Source: JAJEBT01 sp965214975 (GTDB lineage: Bacteria > Pseudomonadota > Alphaproteobacteria > MPNO01 > UBA830). From it: 64,000 nucleotides of DNA. The notes beneath the pieces were generated by a model. It saw only the letters and a program-made list of their open reading frames with translations. It did no database searches and was not told the DNA's origin. Position 1 is the first letter of the stretch; each line of letters starts with the position of its first letter. The translations under genes and the position numbers were made by a program. Shown one piece after another: positions 25,285 through 34,420 of this stretch. Location of the stretch: the NCBI GenBank assembly GCA_965214975.1, contig OZ244055.1, positions 62,001 through 126,000 on the forward strand, given 5' to 3'.

Positions 25285-25470
25285 CCTATGGACTTGACCG
25301 CGATTCCTGCGACACTTGACCGTGTCCGGAGCGGTCGCGGAAGCGCGTCTCTCACCGCTTGGCGGTGGCGTTCCTCCGTCAGTTGGCGTTGGGGGCTGGC
25401 CTCCGGCCAGCCCCCAACGTCACGAAGGCAAGGAAAACGGGCCCGGCACCCGCTCCGGGAGAGACGGCGC
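25285..25470. mobile_element. IS21-type terminus relic (type B ends)
   Basis: Motifs GGACTTGACCGCGATTCCTG and GACACTTGACCGTGTCCGGA are followed by GGGGGCTGGC-CTC-CGGCCAGCCCCC-like symmetry at 25390-25415. The block matches 6440-6620 and 13015-13200. Confidence 0.55.
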
Positions 25471-25478
25471 AGAGGGGG

Positions 25479-25778
25479 ATGCACAGGATGGCAGGCAAGG
25501 GAAGGAAGCAGCCTCAGGGCGCGGAGAGCACGCATCAGCGCTCCGGCGATGAACGGTCGTGGAGGGTTCAGAAGCTCCTGGAGCGGGCTCCGCAGTTCGG
25601 GGCTTTGGCCAAGGTGGCTGAGGGAGAAGCGCCCGAACCATCGGCCTCCCAGCGAGAATTCCTGGACGACTTCTCCCGCCGGTTGGCCGAGGGGTCCGCT
25701 ACGGGCCAAGACCCGTCGGGGTCGGTCGCGACGCCCAAGCCGGCATCGCGTTCTCGCGCCGAGGACGAGAAACGGTGA
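25479..25778 (+). CDS. Small hypothetical protein
   Basis: A 99-aa frame starts at ATG 25479 behind AGAGGGGG and reads basic then acidic (SWRVQKLLERAPQFGALAKV, PSASQREFLDDFSRRLAEG). The composition is plausible for protein, but no family is recognised and its start lies inside an IS-end repeat. Confidence 0.3.
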   Translation: MHRMAGKGRKQPQGAESTHQRSGDERSWRVQKLLERAPQFGALAKVAEGEAPEPSASQREFLDDFSRRLAEGSATGQDPSGSVATPKPASRSRAEDEKR

Positions 25779-25854
25779 CGGGCTCTTCGCGCAGCTGAGG
25801 AAGGCGCGTCCGGAGGGGATCGGTCAGGGCTGTCCGGTTTGCTGAGGTGCGGAT

Positions 25855-26200
25855 GAGCCGCTTTCAAGATTCCGCGTTCGAGGCAATCGTCCAAGTCCGG
25901 TTTCGCCGAGCGTCGGGAGGCGAGGGCTCGGGACACGCCAGGGTTTCGAGGACGTTCCGGCTCCGCTTTCGGGCGGCGGCGGTGACGGAGCGCAGGGCCG
26001 GCGAAGTCGCGGGCGCCCTGCACCGAGCGGAAGCCTCCCGCGATCTCCTGGCGCAGCTTTCCCGTCCGGAGACCGCGTTCGGCCTCGTTATCGGTGAACG
26101 GGGCGCGCGGATCCGCGAGATACGGGAACCCTCCCGCTACGGGAGCCGCGGCAGGCGTTCTCCGCGAGGCCGCCCGGTTCGTTCGGTCGATCTGTCGCAA
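25855..26200 (-). pseudogene. C-terminal relic of an IS66 transposase
   Basis: The reverse frame contains RAPFTDNEAERGLRTGKLRQ and EIAGGFRSVQGARDF, matching the catalytic-Glu region and tail of the IS66 transposase at 53470-55161, then SRALASRRSAKPDL at the element end. The rest of the gene is absent. The far end carries GAGCCGCTTTCAAGATTCC. Confidence 0.75.
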
Positions 26201-26387
26201 GGGGCCGCTGGAGCAACGGCAAGATGTCCCGCGAGAAAAAGCGGGCGCGCTTGCAGTGGCGTTCGCGAGCGTGGAACGTCAGGGCGCGGAACCGGGCGCG
26301 GTCCGCTGAGTGGTCGCGGTCGATGCGGGGATCTTCGAGAACGCAACAACGCACGTTGAGCGCGTGAAGATGCCGGATCGCGTCATG

Positions 26388-28396
26388 CTCGTCTTCTACA
26401 GTCTGGCCGGGATGTTCGAGAACCGCTCCGGGAAAGAGTCAGCGAAACAAAAGGGTTGGTTCCGGCGAGCGCCGGAGCTCCGGGAAAATGTAGTGCAACA
26501 TTTCGGGTGATTCGGATTCCGGAACGACTTCAGGCGTTGATCTTTTCCCGTGCGCCCGTATCATGGCGTGGTGCACACGGGAATCCCGCCATGTTCTTTC
26601 GCCTCAAGCCCGCCGGCAAGTACAAGTACCTCCAGATCGTCGAGAACCGCCGCGAGGGCAAAAAGGTCCGGCAGACCGTCATCGCCACCATCGGAAGGCT
26701 CGACAGGCTCGCCCCTTCCGGAGCCGTCGACAGGCTGGCGGCCTCCGCCGCCCGCTTCGCCGAGTCCCTCGTCGTCCTGTCCGAGCACGACGCGGGGAAC
26801 GGGCCGGACGCGGAAGTCGTGGTCATCGGCCCCTCCCTGGTCTTCGAGCGCCTGTGGCGCGAGAGCGGATGCCGCGGGGCGGTGCGCTCCCTGCTTGCGG
26901 GACGGAACTTCGGCTTCGACGTCGAGCGCGCCGTGTTCTTCACCGTCCTGCACCGCCTCATGGTCTCCGGCTCGGACCGCAGCGCCCTGAAGTGGCGGCG
27001 GGGCCGGAAGATCGAAGGCGCGGAGGCGCTGGAACTGCACCAGCTCCACGGAGCGATGGGCTGGCTCGGCGAGACGCTTGGCGACGGCGAGGCCGGCGAG
27101 CGCTTCGAGCGGCGCGTCAAGGACCGGATCGAGGAGACCCTGTTCCACCGGCGGCGCGACCTGTTCACCGATCTCGATCTCGTGTTCTTCGACACCACGT
27201 CGTTGCACTTCACCGGCGAGGGCGGCGAGAGCCTGGGCCGGCACGGCAAGAGCAAGGACCGTCGCGGCGACTGCAGGCAGATGGTTCTGGGGATGGTGCT
27301 CGACGGCGACGGGATGCCGGTGTGCAGCGAGATGTGGCCCGGCAACACCGCCGACGTGACGACGCTGGACCTGGTGGCGGCCCGCCTGCAGAAGCGCTTC
27401 GGGGTCCGCTCGGTGTGCCTTGTGGCCGACGCCGGGATGATCTCCGGGGACATGATCGCCGCGGTCGAGGCGCGGGGCTGGCAGTACATCCTCGGCGCCC
27501 GCCCGCGTCGGACGAAGGAGATCCGGGACACGGTTCTCGCCGACAGCGCGCCGTTCGAGACCGTCGAGGTTGTCCGCCAGCGCCCGGACCCGATGGAGCT
27601 GGAGGTCAAGGACGTCACGGTTCCGCCGGGCGGAGACGGGGCGCGTCGCTACGTCGTGTGCCGCAATCCGGCCGAGGCGCGCAAGGACGCCGCGACGCGC
27701 GACCGGATCCTGGCCAGTCTGGAGAGCAGGCTGAACGGGAAGGGCCCCGGGAGCCTCGTCTCCAACAGGGGCTTCAGGCGCTACCTGAGGATCGAGAGGG
27801 GTTCGGTCACGATCGATCGCGACAAGGCGCGCGACGAGAAACGCTTCGACGGCATCTGGGTGCTGAGAACCAACACCTCCCTGACAGCCGTGGACATCGC
27901 CCTGAGATACAAGCAGCTGTGGATGGTGGAGCAGGTGTTCCGGACCGCCAAGAGCCTGCTCGAGACCCGCCCGGTCTTCCACAGGACCGACGCCACGATC
28001 TGCGGCCATGTCTTCTGCTCGTTCCTCGCCCTGGTGCTGCAGAAGGATCTTCAGCGCCGCATGGAAGACGCCGGCATCGCGGCCGAGTGGGCGGACGTGC
28101 TGCGGGATCTCGAGGCGTTGACGGAAACCCGCATCGAGCACCAGGGCAAAAGCTTCGCGGTTCGCAGCAGGACGGTCGGCGTCGCCGGCCGGATCGCACG
28201 GTGCGTCGGCGTGCGCTTGCCCGGAACCGTGCGACGGATCGCCGCGGAGAAGGAGGAGGCCGCGACGACCGGCGCCTGAAGCGCCTCGGAACACCCCGCA
28301 ACGGGTCATGGCGCCGAGTGTGGTGCCAAGCCCTTCGGCGTGTCATGCAACCGGCGGAATCAGCGGACATTTCCTGAAACCACTGTAGAAGACGAG
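26388..28396 (+). mobile_element. Complete IS1634-family insertion sequence
   Basis: This 2,009-bp element is bounded by 15-bp perfect inverted repeats (CTCGTCTTCTACAGT at 26388-26402, its complement at 28382-28396). It is flanked by a 5-bp target duplication TCATG (26383-26387 and 28397-28401). The intact repeats and duplication point to a recent insertion. It interrupts a coding-like frame of unknown function. Confidence 0.9.
26591..28279 (+). CDS. IS1634-family transposase
   Basis: The 562-aa DDE transposase starts at ATG 26591 (MFFRLKPAGKYKYLQIVENR). Typical regions follow: LDLVFFDTTSLHFTGEG with the first Asp, SVCLVADAGMISGDMIAAVE with the second Asp, and QLWMVEQVFRTAKSLLETRP with the catalytic Glu. 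Length and motifs are complete, so it is probably active. It cuts and pastes its own element. It is the parent of the relic at 13262-13520. Confidence 0.9.
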   Translation: MFFRLKPAGKYKYLQIVENRREGKKVRQTVIATIGRLDRLAPSGAVDRLAASAARFAESLVVLSEHDAGNGPDAEVVVIGPSLVFERLWRESGCRGAVRSLLAGRNFGFDVERAVFFTVLHRLMVSGSDRSALKWRRGRKIEGAEALELHQLHGAMGWLGETLGDGEAGERFERRVKDRIEETLFHRRRDLFTDLDLVFFDTTSLHFTGEGGESLGRHGKSKDRRGDCRQMVLGMVLDGDGMPVCSEMWPGNTADVTTLDLVAARLQKRFGVRSVCLVADAGMISGDMIAAVEARGWQYILGARPRRTKEIRDTVLADSAPFETVEVVRQRPDPMELEVKDVTVPPGGDGARRYVVCRNPAEARKDAATRDRILASLESRLNGKGPGSLVSNRGFRRYLRIERGSVTIDRDKARDEKRFDGIWVLRTNTSLTAVDIALRYKQLWMVEQVFRTAKSLLETRPVFHRTDATICGHVFCSFLALVLQKDLQRRMEDAGIAAEWADVLRDLEALTETRIEHQGKSFAVRSRTVGVAGRIARCVGVRLPGTVRRIAAEKEEAATTGA

Positions 28397-28547
28397 TCAT
28401 GCACGGCATCGAGGTCGGCGCCTCCGAGGACGCATGCAAGGCGCGACCGGGCTGCGGGGCTGTCCGGTGGTTCGATGGTGCGGGTGACATTCACCGCCTG
28501 TCCGCAAGATGGGGGGAGACCCGGTCAGGCGTGGGCGGGGATGCGGG

Positions 28548-28742
28548 TCATCGCCATGAAAACTTCCGGCCCTTCTCGGCGGCCTTGATGATCCTCTCCT
28601 GAATCCGGTCGAAGTCCTTCAGCGCCTTGTCGCTGATCGTGAGCGACAAACCCACCTTGCTGGCGGGGACGGTCTTCGGGCCGGCGACCTGACCGGAGGC
28701 GGGCGCAGGAGCCGGTCTTCGATCCGTGCGTCTCGTTGCCAT
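28548..28742 (-). CDS. Small basic hypothetical protein
   Basis: A 64-aa frame from ATG 28742 has a good ribosome site (GGGAG, 7-bp spacing), a Pro/Ala-rich N-terminus and a helical C-terminus (SLTISDKALKDFDRIQERII, KAAEKGRKFSWR). No function is known. It stands alone between IS1634 and an IS110-type end. Confidence 0.45.
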   Translation of the reverse strand: MATRRTDRRPAPAPASGQVAGPKTVPASKVGLSLTISDKALKDFDRIQERIIKAAEKGRKFSWR

Positions 28743-28825
28743 GATTGTTCTCCCGGTGGGTTTGCCGTTGCGGGTCGGGAACGGCATCGGTGCGGGGCGA
28801 GGGGCGAGGTGGTCCGGGTTGCTTG

Positions 28826-28990
28826 CCGTGAAGCATGATCCGGACGCGAGGCGAGCGAAAGGGCGCGGCCCCGGGAGGTCGCTGATTCGACGGCGGCGAT
28901 CGTCGTCGTCGGCGCGGCGGAGACGGGTGCCGGACTTCCCCGAAACCGCCCGAACCGGCCGCAATCGGCGAGCGTGGGACAGTCCTGCCA
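28826..28990. mobile_element. Right-end relic of an IS110-type element
   Basis: The stretch with GCGAGCGAAAGGGCGCGGCC and GCGGAGACGGGTGCCGGACT matches, in inverted orientation, the 3' flank of the IS110-type gene at 35421 (36690-36841), and also 32693-32850. Confidence 0.55.
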
Positions 28991-29099
28991 CCAACGCCCC
29001 ATCAACGCCACTTGTCGTCCTGTTCGTCCTGCCCGCTGTGGCCGAAACCGGCTTGTCCGGAAACAGTGAACAAGGTGGCGCCGGAAATCTTTGCCTCGA

Positions 29100-29222
29100 T
29101 GGCCGCCACTTGAAGCACTTCCTTCCCGCGAAAGGGCAGTGTTGATCTGCAACGACACGTTTCCAGTCCACGCCCTGACTGGCCGCGACGTCAAAGCCGA
29201 AGAGATCGACGATTCCGTTCAC
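29100..29222 (-). pseudogene. N-terminal stump of a NotI-like restriction endonuclease
   Basis: A GTG at 29222 overlaps the stop of the methyltransferase gene (GTGA). It begins a protein whose first 40 residues (MNGIVDLFGFDVAASQGVDW, then DQHCPFAGRKCFK) resemble the Cys-containing start of NotI-family type II endonucleases (CPF---KC-K). Beyond about 29100 the frame runs into unrelated sequence and an IS110-type relic, so the nuclease is lost. Family call is from motif memory only. Confidence 0.5.
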
Positions 29223-30265
29223 GACAGCGAACCGACACGATCCTTGGTCATCGCCACGTACTCGGGAGAGATATCGATGCCGACACCGATTCTTCCGAGG
29301 TCATTGGCGACGACAAGAGTGGTCCCTGTGCCGCAAAACGGATCAAGCACGACCCCTCCCGGAGGACACGTGGAAATAATGGGAATTCGACAAAGATCCT
29401 CGGGATACGGTGCGAAATGTCCGTCTCGCTTCTGCGTGTCTTCCGGAATGATGTCCCAAACGTCAGAGGGTTTCGCCCCGTTCGGATGATAATTGAGAAA
29501 GTAGAATCCCTTGTCCCGCAACTCTTTTGCCCGACCGGACAGTTTTTCACTGTCCGAATGCGTCGTCCGCTGCTGGCCGCGAATGATCATGCGGAAATCC
29601 GACAATTGCCCTGCCGAGACCTCCGACAGAATCGCGTCGAGCGACGACAGCGCGTCCTTTTTCTCCGGGTCCGTCAGGACCGTGGACAACTCTATCTGTC
29701 TCCTGTACCGCACCCCCGACACGCCGGTTGCGGAAACCACGGCTCCGTTCTGGACGTGGGCGCTGCGCGGCTTCGAGCGTATGGCATCCACATCGTAGTA
29801 GTATTTCCTGCGAATGACAAAATGAAAAAAATCCTCGTAAACGTGTCTCAGCTTGTCCTTTGAGTTGTCCGGTGATCCTTTTATTTTGTGCCATATGACG
29901 TCGTTTCTCAGTATCCATTCCTGTTCGTCCATGAGCTTTATCGCGACGCGCCACGGTATGCCAACGAGAGACTTGTCTCGATAGGCGTCGCCTATGTTGA
30001 GCCAGAACGACCCGACCGGAGTGAGCACGCGTCTGATTTCGGAAACAATCGTGCAAAGACGATTGATGTATTCCTCCGGCGTCACCTCCAGTCCGATGCC
30101 TCCGTTGCTGTACTCCCTCTGGCCCCAGTAAGGCGGGGACGTTATGCAGCAGTCGATCGAGGACGACGGGAATCCCCTGAGAACGTCAAGAGCGTCACCG
30201 CAAAACACCCTCGTGTCCCGGGGCTCGTGATCCAGCCTGCCTTCGAACAGGTCAGGAGTCGTCAT
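29219..30265 (-). CDS. Site-specific DNA methyltransferase (N4-C or N6-A, beta type)
   Basis: The 348-aa protein shows beta-class order: the catalytic TSPPYWGQREY near residue 42 and the AdoMet motif LDPFCGTGTTLVVANDLGR near residue 310. Between them lies a target-recognition region (residues 150-270). GDAYRDKSLVGIPWRVAIKL is a further family landmark. It probably was the modification half of a NotI-like R-M system whose nuclease stump follows. AT-richer than neighbours. The start near 30265 is supported by homology beginning at TRVFCGDALDVLRGFP. Confidence 0.85.
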   Translation of the reverse strand: MTTPDLFEGRLDHEPRDTRVFCGDALDVLRGFPSSSIDCCITSPPYWGQREYSNGGIGLEVTPEEYINRLCTIVSEIRRVLTPVGSFWLNIGDAYRDKSLVGIPWRVAIKLMDEQEWILRNDVIWHKIKGSPDNSKDKLRHVYEDFFHFVIRRKYYYDVDAIRSKPRSAHVQNGAVVSATGVSGVRYRRQIELSTVLTDPEKKDALSSLDAILSEVSAGQLSDFRMIIRGQQRTTHSDSEKLSGRAKELRDKGFYFLNYHPNGAKPSDVWDIIPEDTQKRDGHFAPYPEDLCRIPIISTCPPGGVVLDPFCGTGTTLVVANDLGRIGVGIDISPEYVAMTKDRVGSLS

Positions 30266-30347
30266 GGTGCGTCCCCGGACGCAGGACAGGGCCGTCTTCC
30301 GTCATGATCCGCACCCGGTGCCATCGTGCCCGCCTCGGAGCCGCTCG

Positions 30348-30545
30348 CGAAATTCCGCGTTCGAGGGGGATCTCTTCGCCGCGGCCGGCGGGTTTTCCCG
30401 GCAATCGGGGCCGCTCCGTGATTCCATCGGGTTTCCCATGATCTCGACAGGGAGAGCGGCCTCGTGCCACCGGGACAGACATTGTACGGATCCCGGCATC
30501 GTGTTCAAGCCGACGTTCCCGTGGCAGGAACGATTCCTGGAACTG
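30348..30545 (+). mobile_element. Left-end relic of IS-A
   Basis: AAATTCCGCGTTCGAGGGGG and the next 190 bp match the leader and first codons of IS-A (compare 50108-50310), with decay. 30546-30793 has no supportable gene. Confidence 0.6.
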
Positions 30546-30793
30546 CCCGGGGATCCCGATCCTGGCATCATGACGACGAAGCGGGCGGCCGACGAGACCG
30601 GATTCCGCCGCTGCGGCCGTCCGTCGTCGCCACGCCGCCTCGTGTCCCGACGCTCGGCGAACCGGGCCCGGGCAGTTGCAGGAAGCGAGAAACGCGGCGT
30701 CCGCGCCGCAAACTCCCTCTGAGAAATTTTCAAGAGCTTGCGATGTCTTCGATAAACTCTGGGGAGATTCTATTTTTCTTCAATACAATACAC

Positions 30794-31246
30794 TTACCAT
30801 CCCTGCCAATGGTTGAAGTTGTATGCGAAATTTTCGCCTTTGTATGACGCCGCATCGTACAAGTCAATGTCCACCGTTATTAGCGGCCGATCGGCCGATA
30901 TGGATTCGAAAAGCACGGCATCTGTCAATCCAAGACGGTTGAAAACACGGTTGTTCACGACCGACTGGCTCGCGACATACACCTCCACCGCTTGTTGCAC
31001 GAGAACGCCAAGTTGTTTCATCAGGCGGGCATCCCCGGATCCGGAAAGCAAATTCGATGTCTCGGTGAGCGTGTTCGGAGTGACGAACACCTTGTCAAGC
31101 TCGTCGGTGATCGCGACGAGGCGATCGTAATCCTCCGGGACGAATCGACGTGTGCGCTTGTGCCGTTCCACCAGACTTCGATCCACGCTTCCCACCAACA
31201 AGAGAACCAGAAGGTTGGTGTCGATGAACGCGTTTCCAGGAAACAC
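30794..31246 (-). CDS. PIN-domain nuclease
   Basis: The 150-aa protein has PIN acidic residues in order: AFIDTNLLVLLLVGSVDR (Asp), TLTETSNLLSGSGD (Glu), LGLTDAVLFESI (Asp) and LITVDIDLYDAA (Asp). It is encoded 4 bp after a 100-aa partner and is AT-rich like that partner. Likely the toxin/RNase half of a TA-like pair. Confidence 0.75.
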   Translation of the reverse strand: MFPGNAFIDTNLLVLLLVGSVDRSLVERHKRTRRFVPEDYDRLVAITDELDKVFVTPNTLTETSNLLSGSGDARLMKQLGVLVQQAVEVYVASQSVVNNRVFNRLGLTDAVLFESISADRPLITVDIDLYDAASYKGENFAYNFNHWQGW

Positions 31247-31250
31247 CGAA

Positions 31251-31553
31251 TCAAATCGCGGAAGGCAGGGAGCGGTGGGTCAGGGATCTGACTTTGCCGC
31301 TATGGTCGTCAATTTCCGCAACCTTGAACGTGCGTTTCCTCCAGTGGGCGGGTCGATCTTCAGCGGACGCACGCAAGATCTCCGACATGCCAAGTTTCTC
31401 GTCCCACGGACGAAAGAAACCGATGGTCACCTTCCAGGCATCGTCCTGTTCATCGAATGTCACTTCCTCGACGCCGATATGCCTGACCGGTTCGTCCGCA
31501 TAGAGATCGGCAACGTATTCCTTCGCCGCCTGCACAGCCTCTTTGACATTCAT
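31251..31553 (-). CDS. Partner protein upstream of the PIN nuclease, unrecognised
   Basis: The 100-aa protein starts MNVKEAVQAAKEYVADLYAD and continues as a small alpha/beta protein (VRHIGVEEVTFDEQDDAWKV, TIGFFRPWDE). It shows no DNA-binding motif that I can see, so it would be an unusual antitoxin. Spacing of 4 bp to the PIN gene implies an operon. A reverse-strand TTGACA at about 31617-31612 may be its -35. Confidence 0.55.
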   Translation of the reverse strand: MNVKEAVQAAKEYVADLYADEPVRHIGVEEVTFDEQDDAWKVTIGFFRPWDEKLGMSEILRASAEDRPAHWRKRTFKVAEIDDHSGKVRSLTHRSLPSAI

Positions 31554-31660
31554 GACGAACCTCTTGCTTCGGATTCCATGATCCCATCGTATTGTCGCAC
31601 CACCATGTCCGTTGTCAACCCGGTATCATGTCATATTTTGTTTTATATGTTTTTATTACT

Positions 31661-32052
31661 GGTGCCTTTTTCGTGACGCGGGCGAAGAAGAACCTCTCGG
31701 CCCATCGCGTGTGCTCCAGGCCCCGAGACCCTGCCAACGGCATCCTTTCCGATCACATGATCAAGCTCGACGGCCCTCGCACCGGGACGCTGTATCCCGA
31801 CCTCCTGCGCAGGGTCCGCTTCCGTGACCGCCGGGGAGAGCGCACGCTCCTGTTCCTGACCAACCTGACGAGCGTGGATGCCGAGACCGTCTGCGCCCTG
31901 TGCAAGGCGCGCTGGCAGGTGGAGCTGTTCTTCAAGTGGATCAATCGGTGATGCCGTTCGAGAGAATCGTGCTGAAACAGGCACTTGATGTTGCCGGATA
32001 CGGAAACCAACCCCACCCCGTCGATAACCAGTTGAATCTATTCGATAATTAA
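31661..32052 (+). pseudogene. IS4-family transposase C-terminal relic
   Basis: The frame GAFFVTRAKKNLSAHRVCSR through RTLLFLTNLTSVDAETVCAL and KARWQVELFFKWI matches the C-terminal catalytic part of IS4 transposases, with the Glu in VELFFKW. It then hits a stop. The natural tail DNQLNLFDN appears at 32025-32052 after an internal deletion. The N-terminal half is missing. Confidence 0.7.
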
Positions 32053-32092
32053 CCGGACACTAGTATATGACCGTCTGTGTTTAGCCGGAACT

Positions 32093-32413
32093 TCATTTTA
32101 GCGTCACAGTCCATTGGCCACCTCGATCTTGTATCTCGTACCTGTAAGAGAATCCATTGCAGGTCAAACGAAATCCGCGTGAGAACATGAAATGAGTGAA
32201 TGCAGAGATTGAATCGCACCTCCAGCCATTTAGGCGGATTAAATTGGCAGATGTATTGAGCATTTTTTGGAATGCGATTTGACCTTTGTCTGTGAGTTCC
32301 TGCATTTCTGGGGCCATGACAGCATTGGGCTCGATCGGCACATCCTTAGCGACGGCCACCGAGGTCATCATTGTGACCGTAGCCAACACTGCAGTCATCA
32401 TGGTTATCCGCAT
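32093..32413 (-). CDS. Small secreted hypothetical protein
   Basis: The 106-aa product from ATG 32413 has a signal peptide (MRITMMTAVLATVTMMTSVA, cleavage after VAVAK or nearby). Its mature region contains two cysteines (NGWRCDSIS, FRLTCNGFSY) that could form one disulfide, and it ends in a Trp-containing beta strand (GGQWTVTLK). Ribosome site AGGAG with 8-bp spacing. AT-rich. Periplasmic or exported; function unknown. Confidence 0.6.
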   Translation of the reverse strand: MRITMMTAVLATVTMMTSVAVAKDVPIEPNAVMAPEMQELTDKGQIAFQKMLNTSANLIRLNGWRCDSISAFTHFMFSRGFRLTCNGFSYRYEIQDRGGQWTVTLK

Positions 32414-32495
32414 GGGAGTTCTCCTCATGGAGGAATACTCCGCCCACCTTTTTTCGTCACTGATGCTTCCGGTGTTCATGAATCCTCTCTCCCAT

Positions 32496-32690
32496 GAGCC
32501 GCTTTCAAAACTTCTCGTTCGAGGGGAATTTTTTCGCCGTGGCCGACAGATTTCCCCGGCAATCGAGGCCTCTCCGTGATTCTGTCGGGTTTCCCGCGAC
32601 ACCGGCAGGAAGAGCGGCCCCACGGCGCCAAGACAGACATTGTACGGATCCCGGCGTCACGTTCAAACCGACCCGTTCCCGTGGGCGTGC
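32496..32690 (+). mobile_element. Left-end relic of IS-A
   Basis: It starts GAGCCGCTTTCAAAACTTCT and follows the IS-A leader to GGCGCCAAGACAGACATTGT, then to CCGACCCGTTCCCGTGG. Only the leader and a few codons remain. Confidence 0.6.
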
Positions 32691-32692
32691 GT

Positions 32693-32990
32693 CCCATTGC
32701 CGTGAAACACGTCCGGACGCAAGGCGAGCGAAAGGGCGCAGCCCCGGGAGGTCGCGAATTTGCCGGCGGCGATCACCGGCATCGGCGCGGCGGAGACGGG
32801 TGCCGGACTTCCCCGATGCGGTCCGAAGCGTTCCCGCGTTGCCGGCCGGCGTGGGTGCGCGCCGCTCAGGTGGTGACGGGCCGGTCGCCCACGGTCTCGA
32901 TGCAGCCGCAGCTGTGGGGCTCTCTCGAAATACCTGCGGCATGAGCGACCCCGCTCGCTCCGAGGCCTTGGCCGCGACTGAAGATTGTTC
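32693..32990. mobile_element. Right-end relic of an IS110-type element plus a hairpin repeat
   Basis: 32693-32915 matches the inverted 3' end of the IS110-type element at 35421 (including a piece encoding its tail GCIE). 32925-32985 matches 25075-25140 in inverted orientation. Confidence 0.55.
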
Positions 32991-33121
32991 ATGAAGCGAA
33001 ACCCTTGAAGGATGCACTCCGCCACACTATGGTGTGAAGTACCATGTGGATAAATGACCTGTTGGGCTTCGAACTCCGCAGGAGGCCTTCGCTGCAGGCA
33101 TCGAACAGATGAGGGGACAAG

Positions 33122-33538
33122 GTGGTTGGCCTGAACGTGAATTGGGAGCAGATCGGGAATATCCTGATCCTTTTGTTCGTCATCTCGGTCGTCTTTGAGA
33201 CGGCGTTGACGCCGATCTTCAACTGGCGGCTCTTCGCCAAGCATTGCGAGGGAAAGGGGGTCAAGACTCCGGTCACGATCGTTGCGGCGGTGATCCTTCT
33301 GTGGGGTTACGATATCGATATCTTCAAGCATGTCATCGACGCCTTCACCAGCACGGATGCGGCAGAGTCCACGGATGCGGCAGAGTCGTCGAGCAACTTT
33401 GTCGGCCGGATCATGACCGGGCTCTTGGTCGCTGGCGGCAGTGGCGCCATATTCAACATCTTCACCAGGATCGGCCTCCGCAACCCCGAGAAGCTTGCCG
33501 AGAAGGCTGCGCAGGCTCGGGGGCTGGCCGGATCCTAG
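33122..33538 (+). CDS. Small membrane protein, hypothetical
   Basis: From GTG 33122 (ribosome site GAGGGG, 5-bp spacing) the 138-aa protein has three hydrophobic helices: ILILLFVISVVFETALTPIF, TPVTIVAAVILLWGYDIDIF and MTGLLVAGGSGAIFNIFTRI. A short tandem repeat (TDAAES twice) connects the second and third. The layout resembles small holin-like or accessory membrane proteins, but no family is recognised. Confidence 0.6.
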   Translation: MVGLNVNWEQIGNILILLFVISVVFETALTPIFNWRLFAKHCEGKGVKTPVTIVAAVILLWGYDIDIFKHVIDAFTSTDAAESTDAAESSSNFVGRIMTGLLVAGGSGAIFNIFTRIGLRNPEKLAEKAAQARGLAGS

Positions 33539-33736
33539 GCACCCATCCAGCCCTGAGTGCCGACGCTCAGGGCCGCGGACGCCGAGCGACTGACACCGAG
33601 CCACGCGCATGTGAGCCGTGGGACGTCATTCGGTCGGTTCTCGACTGTGCCGTACGTCGAGCCAAGACGCGAATCCCGACGGCATCCGGCCCGCGCCGCT
33701 CGAGCGATTCGATGTCCCGGAGTTGTACGGACATGC

Positions 33737-34239
33737 ATGGGACAGTCCGTTTGGAGGGTTGTCGTGGAACGGCCGCTGCACATCGAAGACGCCGATCCGA
33801 ACCGGGTTTGCGAACCGGCGGAATTCAGGGCGCTCAAAGAGGATGGCCGACGCGGCGAGGACGCGCCACGCGTCATCCGGAAAATTCACAAGCCGGGGGT
33901 GGAAGCCGATCCGTCGCACGGGTTGTTCGAGGCGGTGGTCGACGGCAAGACGGTCGTGGTGGGCACGAGCCTGACCCCGACCTGCGCGACACGCAGCGGA
34001 TCCCGTTCACCGAAGAAGGCGGCATCAAGGCGTTTCTGCAGCGCGAGCTGCCGCCCTGCGCGCCTGACGCCCGGCACCTGCCGGAAAAGGCCAAGTTCGG
34101 CTGCGAGATCAGCTTCACCCGCCACTTCTGCAAGCTGCAACCCCTTTGCAGCCTGGACGGGGTCCAGGCTGACGTTCTTGCGTTGGAGCGGGAAAGCGGG
34201 GGGTTGCCGGGGGAGATCGTCGGCAAGGAGAGCCGGTGA
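33737..34239 (+). pseudogene. C-terminal relic of type I methyltransferase subunit HsdM
   Basis: One frame reads PAEFRALKEDGRRGEDAPRV, IRKIHKPGVEADPSHGLFEA. Near 33970 the match jumps frame to LRDTQRIPFTEEGGIKAFLQ and CEISFTRHFCKLQPLCSLDG, ending at LALERESGGLPGEIVG. This is the characteristic HsdM C-terminus. The catalytic N-terminal half is absent and a frameshift divides the rest. It complements the HsdS relic at 15282. Confidence 0.7.
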
Positions 34240-34420
34240 GCACTTCAAGGCAGCGTTGAATACGCGGGTTTTTCCGTTCCACGTCCAGGGTGGAGTCAAA
34301 TGTGCAGCCGTCTTTCCGTTACGCCCAGGGTCGCGAATGAAGAAGACCCGGGACGGGTGAGTGATTCGACGCTCCCGAACCCGACGAGCACCGACCGGGC
34401 CGGTTGCCGCGCGTTCGATC

